Assembly: GCA_019637395.1 (NCBI GenBank)
Contig: JAHBVR010000006.1
Coordinates: 248,001-312,000 of the forward strand
DNA: 64,000 nucleotides
Source: Vulcanimicrobiota bacterium
GTDB lineage: Bacteria > Vulcanimicrobiota > Xenobia > Xenobiales > JADMJV01
Direction of reading: 5' to 3'
Part shown: positions 1-8,480 of the stretch, one piece after another
How positions within the stretch are numbered: the stretch's first letter is position 1
Layout: each line of letters begins with the position of its first letter
Notes under the pieces: model-generated
Databases searched by the model: none
What the model was told of the DNA's origin: nothing
What the model saw: only the letters and a program-made list of their open reading frames with translations
Translations under genes and position numbers: made by a program

Positions 1-2
1 GC

Positions 3-125
3 ATTGCCTGCGTGGCTTCGGATAAGAAGGTGGCCGAGAAAATGCTCGACGAAGCCCGCCGGTTGATCGAAAGCTTTCCCCAAGTGGAAATAACCGAGGA
101 GGAACGCGATGTCGACGCCTGGTGA
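3..125 (+). CDS. C-terminal end of an unidentified protein (cut by window start)
   Basis: An open frame enters from the left edge and ends in TGA at 123-125. Only 40 residues are visible (start IACVASDKKVAEKML, end VDAW), charged and helical in look. The next gene starts at 109 inside it, so the two overlap by 17 bases and are probably co-transcribed. Too little is visible to name a family. Confidence 0.55.
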   Translation: MACVASDKKVAEKMLDEARRLIESFPQVEITEEERDVDAW

Positions 126-786
126 CCTAGGTTTTTTGCGCGCGGCCATCTTTGCCCAGCTAGAACGGCGTACGGAACCCCTCGCGCTGGAGGATGATCA
201 TCCCCTGCGGCCAGCGCTGGAATGGCTGGGAGTTCCCCTGTGCGGGGGCACATCCGCTTTAAGCGGCCCGGCCCTGGGCCTGCAGGCCGACGAAGTCAGA
301 GCAGCCGGCATTCTGCCCGAAGTGGTCTACAGCTGTCTGGTACAGACCTGGTGGCATCCCGGCCAGAGCGACTATGTGGCGCGCACCCGCTCGGAAATCT
401 ATGCCTGCTTCGATGCCTCCCAACTGGAACTGCCGGGCTGGAACTTGACCAGAGAAGCCCTGGAGCAGGTCAACGCATACCGACTCCAAGAACTCACGCC
501 TCACGAGCTACTCGAGTCCTCGCGTGAGTTCTGGCAGGGTGAGTGCTCCGAGCCTGAGCGTATGGAAGGGTGGCTGCTGCTCCATCTGGACCGACTGCAA
601 CGCCTGCAGGACGTGGCCGACTGCCTGTTTCCCTTTCACTACGCGGGAGATCCGCGCCTAGCCTTGAGTGACGAAGAGGCCCGCCAATGGCTGCGCATAC
701 CCGAGGAAGTGGCTTTCAGCGACGCCACCCAGATTCTTGGCCCGGAGCGAGTGGCCCGTTTGTTGGGCGAAAGGAGAAGTGCATGA
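109..786 (+). CDS. Hypothetical protein, 225 aa
   Basis: The ATG at 109 is preceded by GAGGAGG-like purines (ACCGAGGAGGAACGCG), a good ribosome-binding site. The product is an acidic soluble protein rich in Leu, Glu and Trp, with no signal peptide, membrane segment or metal motif that I recognise. It overlaps the gene on each side (17 bases upstream, 4 bases ATGA downstream), so it belongs to an operon with the secreted protein that follows. Function unknown. Confidence 0.75.
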   Translation: MSTPGDLGFLRAAIFAQLERRTEPLALEDDHPLRPALEWLGVPLCGGTSALSGPALGLQADEVRAAGILPEVVYSCLVQTWWHPGQSDYVARTRSEIYACFDASQLELPGWNLTREALEQVNAYRLQELTPHELLESSREFWQGECSEPERMEGWLLLHLDRLQRLQDVADCLFPFHYAGDPRLALSDEEARQWLRIPEEVAFSDATQILGPERVARLLGERRSA

Positions 787-1358
787 GACTCTGGTTGATA
801 AGCCTCACGTTGCTGTTCTTGAGCGGCTTGGCGGCGGCTCAGGAAGCCACTCCCGCACCGGTCTTTTCCGGAAAAACCCAGGTTTATGAGGACACCACCA
901 CCGGTTTCCGCCTGGAGGTGCCGGTCGAATTCCAGTTGACCGGACGGGGTGCCAACACTACCTGGGAAGGTCCCAAGGTCGAGGACTTCGCCACCAGTCT
1001 TTTTGTCAATGTAACCCCGATGCCTGGCGTTCATCCTCAAGCCATCTATGACGGTGTGGTGCGCTCCAAAAAGAACGACAAAAGTGCCAGCGACGTCCGC
1101 CAGATTAAGATGCCCGGCAAACTCAAGGGCAAGCCGATCTTCGCCTTCCGTTTCATGGAATCACCCAAAATGCCGGGCAGCAACGATGACAAAGGACCTC
1201 AAGATCACCATCGCTGGTTCCTCTACGTCTATGGCAACGATTCGTCCTACGAGTTATGCATGGCCGGCAGTTACAAAGCCCTGGGCCAGGGCAGAGAATT
1301 GCCCGAAGTTTACCTGAAAATTCTCAAATCGTTCCAACTCATCCCCATCAAGGGGTGA
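783..1358 (+). CDS. Secreted hypothetical protein, 191 aa
   Basis: I place the start at the ATG at 783, which overlaps the previous stop (ATGA) and has AGGAGAAG just upstream; a longer reading of the frame would run back into the previous gene. The first 20 residues (MRLWLISLTLLFLSGLAAAQ) form a signal peptide with an AAA/AQ cleavage region, so the protein is exported. The mature part has a pattern (YEDTTTGFRLEVPVEF, then a C-terminal YLKILKSFQLI) seen in small periplasmic proteins whose final helix follows a sheet. I cannot assign a family. No catalytic motif is visible. Confidence 0.75.
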   Translation: MRLWLISLTLLFLSGLAAAQEATPAPVFSGKTQVYEDTTTGFRLEVPVEFQLTGRGANTTWEGPKVEDFATSLFVNVTPMPGVHPQAIYDGVVRSKKNDKSASDVRQIKMPGKLKGKPIFAFRFMESPKMPGSNDDKGPQDHHRWFLYVYGNDSSYELCMAGSYKALGQGRELPEVYLKILKSFQLIPIKG

Positions 1359-1393
1359 AACTTTTCGAGGTTGTTCTTGGTTTGTTCGCCGGT

Positions 1394-2458
1394 ATGCAAC
1401 GAACCGTCTCTGTTTTTTGGGAGTCCTCCCAACCACCCACCCTTTTTTGGCGCCTTTCCGACCAACGAGAGTTTCAGCCGCTGAGCGTGGGGCGCTCCAG
1501 CGACGGCTGGTACCACTACGACCTGGAGGCCCAGGAAGACCAGCTCATCGCCTGCTATATCAGCGGCGGCACAAACCGATTTCCCGAAGTTGGCCACTGC
1601 AAGTTCCGTACGCGACACGCCTTCGTCAGCAACGGTGAAGTGTTCCACTATATGCCCGCTCTCGAAGTGGAAGGGCCGGCCCGCGACTACGCGGCCGGCG
1701 CGCCCCTGGAAATCCATTCGGAAATCCTCAAAGAAAAGCGCAAGGTGCGCGTCTACCTGCCGCGCGGCTACCGTCAACACACCGAGCGCCGCTATCCGGT
1801 GCTGTATGTCCAGGACGGGCAAAATATCTTCGAGCGCGGGGCCTACGGGAGCTGGCAGGCCCACCTCAAACTCGATCGTCTGATCGCCCGCGGCGAGATC
1901 GAAGAGGTCATCGTGGTGGCCGTGGACCACGGCCTGGGACGCTTCCAGGACTACGTGCCTCCCGAGGACGGCGGCAAAGCTCACCGTTACGCCGCTTTTC
2001 TGGTAAACGAACTGAAGCCATGGATCGACCTGGCCTATCGCACCAAACCCGGCCCTCAGGACACCGCCATTATGGGCAGCAGCCTGGGCGGACTGGCGGC
2101 TTTCTATATCGCCTGGAACTATAGCTACATCTTCGGGAAAGTCGCTTCCCTCTCGGGCTCCTGGTGGCTGCGCCGTTTCCGCGATCGTCTGCCCTTCCAG
2201 CGCCGGCGCAAGCTTAAAGTCTACCTGGACTCCGGGGACTCCGGTCCGAGCAAGGACTGCGTGCAGCACAGCCAGGCTCTCAACGAAATTCTGCAGCGAC
2301 TGGGTTATCAGGCTGGTAGTCAGCTACGCTACCGGGTAGCCCGGCGCCATACCCACACCGAAAGCGCCTGGGGCGAACGCACTGTGCAGGCTCTCCGCTT
2401 CTTATTTTCGGCCTCCTCCGGTGAGAGGGGGAGAGAGAATCGTCGATTGGCGGGTTAG
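1394..2458 (+). CDS. Alpha/beta-hydrolase esterase (esterase D / enterochelin-esterase-like)
   Basis: A 354-residue protein from the ATG at 1394; the frame is open further upstream but would overlap the preceding gene. The N-terminal ~120 residues resemble the beta-sandwich domain that precedes many enterochelin-type esterases. The core shows VLYVQDGQNIF, a lid region, the nucleophile elbow GSSLGG (about residue 235) and a late His in RRHTHTESAW. The acid is probably an Asp in YLDSGDSG. Members hydrolyse acyl or peptide esters; the substrate here cannot be read from sequence. There is no signal peptide, so it is probably cytoplasmic. It ends just before a bidirectional terminator. Confidence 0.8.
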   Translation: MQRTVSVFWESSQPPTLFWRLSDQREFQPLSVGRSSDGWYHYDLEAQEDQLIACYISGGTNRFPEVGHCKFRTRHAFVSNGEVFHYMPALEVEGPARDYAAGAPLEIHSEILKEKRKVRVYLPRGYRQHTERRYPVLYVQDGQNIFERGAYGSWQAHLKLDRLIARGEIEEVIVVAVDHGLGRFQDYVPPEDGGKAHRYAAFLVNELKPWIDLAYRTKPGPQDTAIMGSSLGGLAAFYIAWNYSYIFGKVASLSGSWWLRRFRDRLPFQRRRKLKVYLDSGDSGPSKDCVQHSQALNEILQRLGYQAGSQLRYRVARRHTHTESAWGERTVQALRFLFSASSGERGRENRRLAG

Positions 2459-2471
2459 ACCCTCCTGTATG

Positions 2472-2507
2472 AAAAAGCCCCAAGCTTTGGTAAGCCCGGG
2501 GCTTTTT
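2472..2507. terminator. Bidirectional rho-independent terminator
   Basis: Perfect 10-base arms AAAAAGCCCC (2472-2481) and GGGGCTTTTT (2498-2507) form a stem with a 16-base loop. There is an A run on one side and a T run on the other, so it can stop transcription both from the esterase gene and from the convergent pilus ATPase gene. Confidence 0.9.
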
Positions 2508-2527
2508 GATTTACGCTGGGAAACGCT

Positions 2528-4258
2528 CTATTCGGAGCCTTCCACGTAAACGACGCGCATACACTCTTCCATCGAGGTGACGCCTTCCAACACTTTGGAG
2601 ACGGCGTCATCCTGCATCACGCGCATGCCGTCTTCGATAGCGGCCTGGCGAATTTCGGCGGTGGAGGCGCGCATCAGCACCATGCCACGCACGCGCTCGG
2701 TGATCTGCAGCACTTCGTGGATACCGGTACGTCCGCGGTAGCCGGTTCCCTTACAGTGGTCGCAGCCGCGGCCGCGGAAGAAGTTGATGTCGGAATCGCC
2801 GTAGACGGTCATACCGAACTTACGGATGGCCTCTGGCGGTGGCCGGTAGCTTTCCTTACAGTTCGGGCAGATGTTACGGGCAAGTCGTTGCGCCAGCACG
2901 CCGATAAGCGCGGAGGACACCAGGAACGGCTCCACGCCCATTTCCACCAGACGCGAGATAGCGCCGCAAGCGTCGTTGGTGTGGAGGGTGCTCAACACCA
3001 AGTGCCCCGTAAGAGCAGCTTCGACGGCGATTTTAGCGGTTTCGCCGTCACGAATCTCACCGACCATGATGATGTCGGGGTCCTGTCGCAAAAAGGCTTT
3101 GAGGGCTTTGGCGAAGGTCAGACCGGCTTTGTTGTTGGTCTGCACCTGGTTGATGCCGCCGATTTGGTATTCGACCGGATCCTCTACCGTGGTGAGGTTA
3201 CGGTCTCCCTTGTTCAGCTTGTTCAAACACGAATACAGCGTGGTGGATTTACCGGAACCGGTCGGTCCCGTCACCAGCAACATTCCGTAGGGCTTTTCTA
3301 CGATGGACTCCCACAGCACCAGGTTGGAGTTAGAGAAGCCCAGCTTGTTCAGACCGAGCTGAACGGAGCCTTTATCAAGAATACGCATGACCGTCTTCTC
3401 GCCGTGCACGCAAGGCACGGTGGATACGCGCAAGTCGTATTCGCGACCGTCGTGGGTCAAGTGGATCTTTCCGTCTTGCGGGATACGCCGTTCGGCGATG
3501 TCCATCGCGGCCATAATCTTGATACGCGAGGTCATCGGGGCTTGAATGTGCTTGGGCGGGGTCATCACTTCGTGAAGCACGCCGTCCACTCGGTAGCGCA
3601 CCTTCACCGACTTGGCCTCGGGTTCGATGTGAATATCGGAGGCCTTATCGTTGATGGCCTGCGAGATAATCAGGTTCACCACGCGCACAATCGGAGCTTC
3701 GTCGACCATTTCTTTGAGCTTGTCGAGCGACAGCTCCTCGTCCGACGCGTCGTCGAAATCCATGGGACCGAAGTCGGTGGCCGAGATGTCTTTCATCGTG
3801 CCCTCCACCTCGGCGATGGCGGTAACGCCGAACTGTCCGTTGAGCGCCTTGGTAATCGAGTCGTCGGTGGCAATCACCGGGTCGATATCGAAGCCGGTGA
3901 TCAGGCGGATGTCGTCAAGTGCGATGACGTTCAGAGGGTCAACCATCGCCAGCGTCAGTCGGTTGTCTTGCTGGCCTACGGGGATTACCTTGTAACGTTG
4001 GGCCAGATGTTCAGGAATCAGGCGGGCCAGTTCAGGGTCGAGCTGCATCGCCTCCAGATCGACGAAGCGGACGCCCATCTGGCGACCCATCGCCTCCACC
4101 ACGTCTTTCTCGGTGACGAAGCCCAGAGAGATGAGCACCTTTTGCAAGGGCTCGCTGGTCCGCTCCGATTGCGTGGCCGCCTTCTCGAGTTGTCGGGTGG
4201 TGATGAGCTGCTCATCGACAAGCAGCTTTCCGAGATCATCTTTGGAGCGGCTAATCAA
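2528..4258 (-). CDS. pilB: Type IV pilus / type II secretion assembly ATPase (PilB/GspE family)
   Basis: Hexameric secretion ATPase that powers pilus or pseudopilus extension at the inner membrane. I choose the TTG at 4258 as start because GGAGG (4268-4272 on the complement) lies 9 bases upstream; the frame stays open further but without a site. It is 576 aa, usual for the family. The N-terminal ~130 residues are the MshEN (T2SSE N-terminal) domain (KLLVDEQLI ... LLTLAMVDP-type segments). Walker A is GPTGSGKST, Walker B MVGEIRDGETA, and a zinc knuckle has CPNC and CDHCKGTGYRGR. pilB and gspE cannot be told apart from one gene, and no other pilus gene is adjacent. The neighbouring divergent PilZ protein suggests c-di-GMP control of the pilus. 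Confidence 0.9.
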   Translation of the reverse strand: MISRSKDDLGKLLVDEQLITTRQLEKAATQSERTSEPLQKVLISLGFVTEKDVVEAMGRQMGVRFVDLEAMQLDPELARLIPEHLAQRYKVIPVGQQDNRLTLAMVDPLNVIALDDIRLITGFDIDPVIATDDSITKALNGQFGVTAIAEVEGTMKDISATDFGPMDFDDASDEELSLDKLKEMVDEAPIVRVVNLIISQAINDKASDIHIEPEAKSVKVRYRVDGVLHEVMTPPKHIQAPMTSRIKIMAAMDIAERRIPQDGKIHLTHDGREYDLRVSTVPCVHGEKTVMRILDKGSVQLGLNKLGFSNSNLVLWESIVEKPYGMLLVTGPTGSGKSTTLYSCLNKLNKGDRNLTTVEDPVEYQIGGINQVQTNNKAGLTFAKALKAFLRQDPDIIMVGEIRDGETAKIAVEAALTGHLVLSTLHTNDACGAISRLVEMGVEPFLVSSALIGVLAQRLARNICPNCKESYRPPPEAIRKFGMTVYGDSDINFFRGRGCDHCKGTGYRGRTGIHEVLQITERVRGMVLMRASTAEIRQAAIEDGMRVMQDDAVSKVLEGVTSMEECMRVVYVEGSE

Positions 4259-4294
4259 GTTTGGTTGCCTCCACGGTTTCACACTTATGCCAAG

Positions 4295-4311
4295 TGACAG
4301 TTTAACTGTCA
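4295..4311. promoter_or_regulatory. Dyad operator between pilB and the PilZ gene
   Basis: TGACAGT-TTA-ACTGTCA is a perfect 7-base inverted repeat with a 3-base centre. It lies in the gap between the divergent genes starting at 4258 (-) and 4408 (+). A second weaker dyad, CACTT-ATGCC-AAGTG, overlaps it. It is a likely regulator-binding site for one or both genes; the regulator is unknown. Confidence 0.5.
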
Positions 4312-4407
4312 GTGCATATTGGGCGGGCAATGCGCCGTCTCCTGCTAGATCGGATGGCACAATTCCTCAGAGGAAGATTAACGGGGGAATCAAGAAGGTC
4401 CTGCTAT

Positions 4408-6420
4408 ATGGCCATAGGTGAATTTTTCTCGCAGTTTCGCAGCCTGCTCTTCGGAAGTGAGGATTTACTGCGAAATCGACGTCATCAACCGCGGCTGGCG
4501 CTCGAATTACCGGTCATAGTAGATTTGGGCCATGGCAAACAAGCGGCCGAGGTACGCGACTTCGGACCCAATGGGTTGCGCCTGCACACTTCCCTCAAAC
4601 TGGCCAAAAATCGCAAGCTGAACGTCGAGGTCATGGGCGATTCGGGACTGGACGGCTCGGCCAGTTTGGGCTGCCGAGTGGCCTGGTGCCGCCCGGCCGA
4701 AAAAGGCTACAACATCGGCTGCCGCTACGACGACAAACCCGAGGCGCTGGCCACCAGTTGGGTGCAGATGCTCTTGCTGGAGCGGCACCACCGCAGCAAA
4801 GAGCGCCGGGACCGGCGGGTGGAGACGACCTTGCCGGCCATTCTGCTGGACAAAGTCAGCCCTCCTCACAACGTTTTCGTTATCGATCTGGGACTGGGAG
4901 GCGCCCGCGTATACTCGCCCCAGCCTTGGAGTCCGGTGGATTCGCCGCGCCTGAGCTTCTCGATGCCGGGCCAGGGTCCCTCGGTCGACTTCGCCGTAGA
5001 AGTGGTGGAAAGCCGACTGATGGACAACGCCGGCTACACTTATCGCCTGCGCTTCCGCGACCCTGACAGTAAGCGCATGGCTCTGCTGCGACGCATGCTC
5101 ATGCAACTCTTGGAAGGTGTGCGCAAGTCCGGTCGCAGCCGGCCCACCGACGTCATCCAGGCGGCTCCCCCGGCCAGGCCGGCGGCGGCCAAGGACTCTT
5201 CGCCTGGTCCCCTGGGAGCGGCCGTGCGCGGTCCGGCCAAAGCTCCCGGTGCCAAGGCCCGCGGCGTCTCCAAATACCTGCAGGCACCTGAGCTGCCCCC
5301 GCCCAAATCCCCCAAGGAAGCGACGGCCGCTCCAGCGCCGCCGCCTCCCAGCATCGACAGCGAACCAACCGGGCGCGTGCGCCAGAGCGCTCCCAATCGA
5401 ATGCAGCTGGGGCTATTGCCTCAGGAAGGACGAGAACGGCGCCGTGGCTGGCTGGCCGCCTCGCTGGAAGGCTGGTTTCCCCAGCACGAAGTGGTCAGCG
5501 ATTTTTTGCCCCGGCCCACCCATCAATTTTTACGCTGCCTGGGGCCACTTTTTCCCGGGATTCCGGCCATGCTGGCGATCCACCCGTGGAGTATCGACAC
5601 CGATCTGGATCGCGGCTTCGAAATTGGACCAGGCCTGCTCTGGACCGACCGCCGCACGCTGTGCCGCTGGTGGTTGGCCCGGCGGGCCATGATCGGGTGG
5701 TTTCGCCAGTCCCTTACCACTCGCGAGCGGCTGGAGCGCCGTTCCGGCAATTTGCGCTCACGGGCTTTTCAAATGCTCTCGTTGCTGGCCTGCGGGGGTC
5801 CGGCGGCGGTCCGCCAGATGCTGGTGTGCGCCCAGATCGCCGTGGGCCTGGCCCGCCATTACGGCATCGAAGACCCCATGGAGCTCAATCAGTTACGCCT
5901 TTCGGCTCTGCTCAAAGACGTCGGCGAAGCGCTGCTCTTCGTGGCCAGTCAGCCGCGTCCCGTACGTGACCGCTACACTCTGCACATCAACGGATTGGAG
6001 CACGGGGAACCGGACATTTCCGAGCTCACCAGCGACTGGAGCGGTTTTCACTGCCCCAATGACTTGCTGATCAATCGTTTGCGGCTGGACCCGGTTACCC
6101 TGGAATCGATGACCTGTCACGCCTGGATCGGTGATCGTCTGCTGGCCAAGCTGGGCTTTCCGCTGGAAGTGCGCACCACCATCCGCTACCATCACGAAGC
6201 CTGGGGCGGGCTGGGGTATCCGGAAGGACTGGGCGAGGAGGAAATTCCCTGGGGCTCTCGCTGCCTGGCCGTGGCGGATGGATTCGCCAGCGGCCTCACC
6301 TATCTGGGCACGCCCGAGCGGAGCTTCCAACAACTGGCTCAACTGGAAGGCAGTTTTTACGAGCCGGCCCTGGTGGCCGCGCTGCAAAAATATCTGGTGG
6401 AAGTAGGTGTCATGACATGA
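4408..6420 (+). CDS. Double PilZ-domain protein with degenerate HD-GYP domain
   Basis: A 670-residue protein from the ATG at 4408 (MAIGEFF), with AAGG about nine bases upstream. It shows two PilZ-like domains: the first has RRHQPRLALELPV and DFGPNGLRLH, the second RRDRRVETTLPAIL and DLGLGGARVYSP. These match the RxxxR and DxSxxG c-di-GMP-binding signatures in degenerate form. A Pro/Ala-rich linker follows (about residues 255-330). The C-terminal half is HD-GYP-like (HHEAWGGLGYPEGLGEEE and CLAVADGF), but the first metal pair reads KD instead of HD (LSALLKDVGEAL), so it may be a non-catalytic sensor. It is divergent from pilB and likely a c-di-GMP effector of motility or secretion. It overlaps the next gene by 4 bases. 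Confidence 0.8.
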   Translation: MAIGEFFSQFRSLLFGSEDLLRNRRHQPRLALELPVIVDLGHGKQAAEVRDFGPNGLRLHTSLKLAKNRKLNVEVMGDSGLDGSASLGCRVAWCRPAEKGYNIGCRYDDKPEALATSWVQMLLLERHHRSKERRDRRVETTLPAILLDKVSPPHNVFVIDLGLGGARVYSPQPWSPVDSPRLSFSMPGQGPSVDFAVEVVESRLMDNAGYTYRLRFRDPDSKRMALLRRMLMQLLEGVRKSGRSRPTDVIQAAPPARPAAAKDSSPGPLGAAVRGPAKAPGAKARGVSKYLQAPELPPPKSPKEATAAPAPPPPSIDSEPTGRVRQSAPNRMQLGLLPQEGRERRRGWLAASLEGWFPQHEVVSDFLPRPTHQFLRCLGPLFPGIPAMLAIHPWSIDTDLDRGFEIGPGLLWTDRRTLCRWWLARRAMIGWFRQSLTTRERLERRSGNLRSRAFQMLSLLACGGPAAVRQMLVCAQIAVGLARHYGIEDPMELNQLRLSALLKDVGEALLFVASQPRPVRDRYTLHINGLEHGEPDISELTSDWSGFHCPNDLLINRLRLDPVTLESMTCHAWIGDRLLAKLGFPLEVRTTIRYHHEAWGGLGYPEGLGEEEIPWGSRCLAVADGFASGLTYLGTPERSFQQLAQLEGSFYEPALVAALQKYLVEVGVMT

Positions 6421-7763
6421 ACTGGGCGGAGCATCTCGAGTCGCTCCAGGAATTTGTCAGCATTCCCAGCGTCTCCACCGACCCGGCCCACCGGCCGGAC
6501 ATGGACAAGGCCTGCCAGTGGCTGTGCTCCTGGGCTCGCCAGCAAGGATTGACAGCGGAAATCTGGCCCACCGCCGGCCATCCCTCGGTGTACGTGGAAA
6601 CTCGGCCCCTGCCCGACAAACCCGTTTTGTTGATTTACGGCCATTACGACGTACAGCCGGCGGAGGACGTAGAACTCTGGACCGACCCGCCGTTTCGGCC
6701 CACTGTCCGCGAAGACCGGCTGTATGGTCGCGGAGCCAGCGACAACAAGGGTCAGATCTGGACCCACTGCGCGGCCATCCAGTCGTTGCTGGCGGAAGGC
6801 CCGCTACCCTGCCAGATCAAAATCCTTATCGAAGGCGAAGAAGAAGTTGGCAGCCCCAACCTGCCACAGCTACTGGAAGAACGGCGCGACCGTCTTAACG
6901 CCGACCTGGTGCTGGTCTCCGACACGTCCACGGCCGTCAAAGGAGTCCCCACCCTGCACTACAGCCTTCGCGGCATCGTGATTTTCGAGGTTCACCTGCA
7001 GACGGCCGGCCGCGATGTGCACAGCGGAGTCTTCGGCGGGACCTCGCCCAATGCCACCCATCGGCTGGCCCAGTTGATCGCGCGCCTGCATGACGACCAG
7101 GGCCGAGTGGTCATTCCCGGCTTTTACAATCGGGTGCGGGTGGCCGATGAGCGGGAGAAGGAACTGCTGGAGCGCGTTCCTTTCGACGCCCAGGTCTACC
7201 AGGAGTTCATCGGCTGTTCGGAACTGGTCGGCGAAGCCGGCTACAGCACCAATGAGCGCCGCTGGTTTCGTCCTACTCTGGACTGTAACGGACTGGGGGG
7301 CGGCTTCCAGGGCGAAGGCAGCAAAACCATCGTGCCGGCCCGGGCCTGGGCCAAATTCTCGGCGCGCCTGGTGGCCGACCAGCGACCCGAAGAGGTGCTG
7401 GAATGCTGCCGGCGCTGGTTCGAACCCCAGACCTGGGCCGGCCGCATTGATTTTCGTGCCGATCACGGCGGTCCGCCCTACCTGCTGGACCCCTACGGAC
7501 CGATGTCGGGCTATCTGGACAAAGCGCGCGCGGCCCTGCGCCAGGCCTGGCAGCAAGAACCGCTATTGGTGCGCCACGGTGGAGCCATCCCCATCGTCAG
7601 CCAGTTTCAGACCATTCTCGGCCTGTCCACCCTGTTGATGGGCTTCGGTTCGCCCGACGACGCCATCCACAGTCCCAACGAGAAGTTCGAACTGGCCAAC
7701 TTCCGCCGCGGCCTGCACACCAGCCGCCTGTTTCTGAGCTCGCTGGGCAACCTCAGGGTCTAA
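6417..7763 (+). CDS. M20 family metallopeptidase (dipeptidase)
   Basis: A 448-residue cytoplasmic protein starting at the ATG of an ATGA overlap with the preceding gene. The family hydrolyses dipeptides or N-acyl amino acids with two zinc ions. Visible motifs are GHYDVQP (first metal His), GRGASDNKGQ (bridging Asp), EGEEEVGS (general base and metal Glu), and HSPNEKFE near the C-terminus (last His/Glu). A dimerisation domain with HSGVFGG lies in between. The length matches the M20 dipeptidases of the carnosinase/PM20D type. No signal peptide. Why it is coupled to a PilZ protein is unclear. Confidence 0.9.
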   Translation: MNWAEHLESLQEFVSIPSVSTDPAHRPDMDKACQWLCSWARQQGLTAEIWPTAGHPSVYVETRPLPDKPVLLIYGHYDVQPAEDVELWTDPPFRPTVREDRLYGRGASDNKGQIWTHCAAIQSLLAEGPLPCQIKILIEGEEEVGSPNLPQLLEERRDRLNADLVLVSDTSTAVKGVPTLHYSLRGIVIFEVHLQTAGRDVHSGVFGGTSPNATHRLAQLIARLHDDQGRVVIPGFYNRVRVADEREKELLERVPFDAQVYQEFIGCSELVGEAGYSTNERRWFRPTLDCNGLGGGFQGEGSKTIVPARAWAKFSARLVADQRPEEVLECCRRWFEPQTWAGRIDFRADHGGPPYLLDPYGPMSGYLDKARAALRQAWQQEPLLVRHGGAIPIVSQFQTILGLSTLLMGFGSPDDAIHSPNEKFELANFRRGLHTSRLFLSSLGNLRV

Positions 7764-8187
7764 GCAACAACACTTTCAAATCGCTAAACTGCTGGAAGGC
7801 AAGATCGAGCGTGACCAATCGATAGCGGCCAGCCACCGCGAAAGCTGCCAGGTAAGAGTCCATCCAAATTTTTGGGGAGGCTGTCTTGTGCGCCGCCAGA
7901 GCCTGCCAGATGCCTTCAAGACCAGGCGGCTCCTGGACAAATCCTATACGCTTATGTGCAACCAGTCCACAATAGAGCTCCCAGGCTTCTGCATTGGTCA
8001 GAGGCGGGTTGCCATAGAGTCTCATAAGAGACGCGGTTGTAAGAAGCCGCAGCAACGACTGCTGGGTCGAACGACAGAAAAGAACCTCTCCATCGTCCTG
8101 CTTTTGAAACCAGGTATTGACGCACTCGTAGTGTTCGTGCCCGCTCAAACATAACGCCAACCAGACGTTTGTATCAGCTAAGATCAC
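7753..8187 (-). CDS. vapC: VapC-type PIN-domain toxin (ribonuclease)
   Basis: I place the start at the GTG at 8187 (VILADTNVWLAL), which overlaps the antitoxin gene by 14 bases, giving 144 aa, the normal size. PIN domains cut RNA with a Mg/Mn site of acidic residues: here Asp in LADTNVW, an Asp in KIWMDSYLAA and a late Asp in LVTLDLAFQQF. In VapBC pairs the antitoxin binds and inhibits the toxin and both repress their own promoter. The 3' end overlaps the convergent M20 gene by 11 bases. Confidence 0.85.
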   Translation of the reverse strand: MILADTNVWLALCLSGHEHYECVNTWFQKQDDGEVLFCRSTQQSLLRLLTTASLMRLYGNPPLTNAEAWELYCGLVAHKRIGFVQEPPGLEGIWQALAAHKTASPKIWMDSYLAAFAVAGRYRLVTLDLAFQQFSDLKVLLLRP

Positions 8188-8449
8188 GCTGCCAGGCCTG
8201 CTCCTGCTCCAGCAAAATCTCAGCAACCTGCTCGGGGCTAAGGGGGCGAGAGAGACGGCACCGGACCACAGGCAATTGGGTCCTTTCATCGTAACCGAGG
8301 GCAGACTGGCCCGTCAGGCCGGATTCCGGAGCCTCCAGTCCTTTTTGGAGCAATACCGCAACCATATCCTTCAGCTTGCGGCCTTCTTGAATCGCCCGCA
8401 GCTTGATCTGGCGGACCAGGGAATCAGGCAACTCCAAGGTCGTCTTCAT
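8174..8449 (-). CDS. vapB: VapB-type antitoxin (ribbon-helix-helix)
   Basis: A 91-residue protein whose N-terminus (MKTTLELPDSLVRQIKLRA) is a typical ribbon-helix-helix DNA-binding strand and helix. The C-terminal half (RPLSPEQVAEILLEQEQAW) would be the toxin-binding tail. It lies directly upstream of the PIN toxin and overlaps it. Its start codon sits inside a perfect 10-base inverted repeat, which fits autorepression. Confidence 0.85.
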   Translation of the reverse strand: MKTTLELPDSLVRQIKLRAIQEGRKLKDMVAVLLQKGLEAPESGLTGQSALGYDERTQLPVVRCRLSRPLSPEQVAEILLEQEQAWQRDLS

Positions 8450-8471
8450 AAAACCAGGTTACTGGTTTTAT
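8448..8471. promoter_or_regulatory. Operator of the vapBC pair
   Basis: ATAAAACCAG and CTGGTTTTAT form perfect 10-base arms around the centre GTTA. The repeat overlaps the first bases of the antitoxin start codon, so bound VapB(C) would block transcription or translation start. Confidence 0.75.
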
Positions 8472-8480
8472 GTTTTTCCG

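Noticed and set aside
2717-4297. Long open frame of 526 codons on the + strand
   Set aside because: It is antisense to the pilB gene, is rich in His, Val and Asp in the manner of shadow frames, and shows no domain; pilB has clear Walker motifs.
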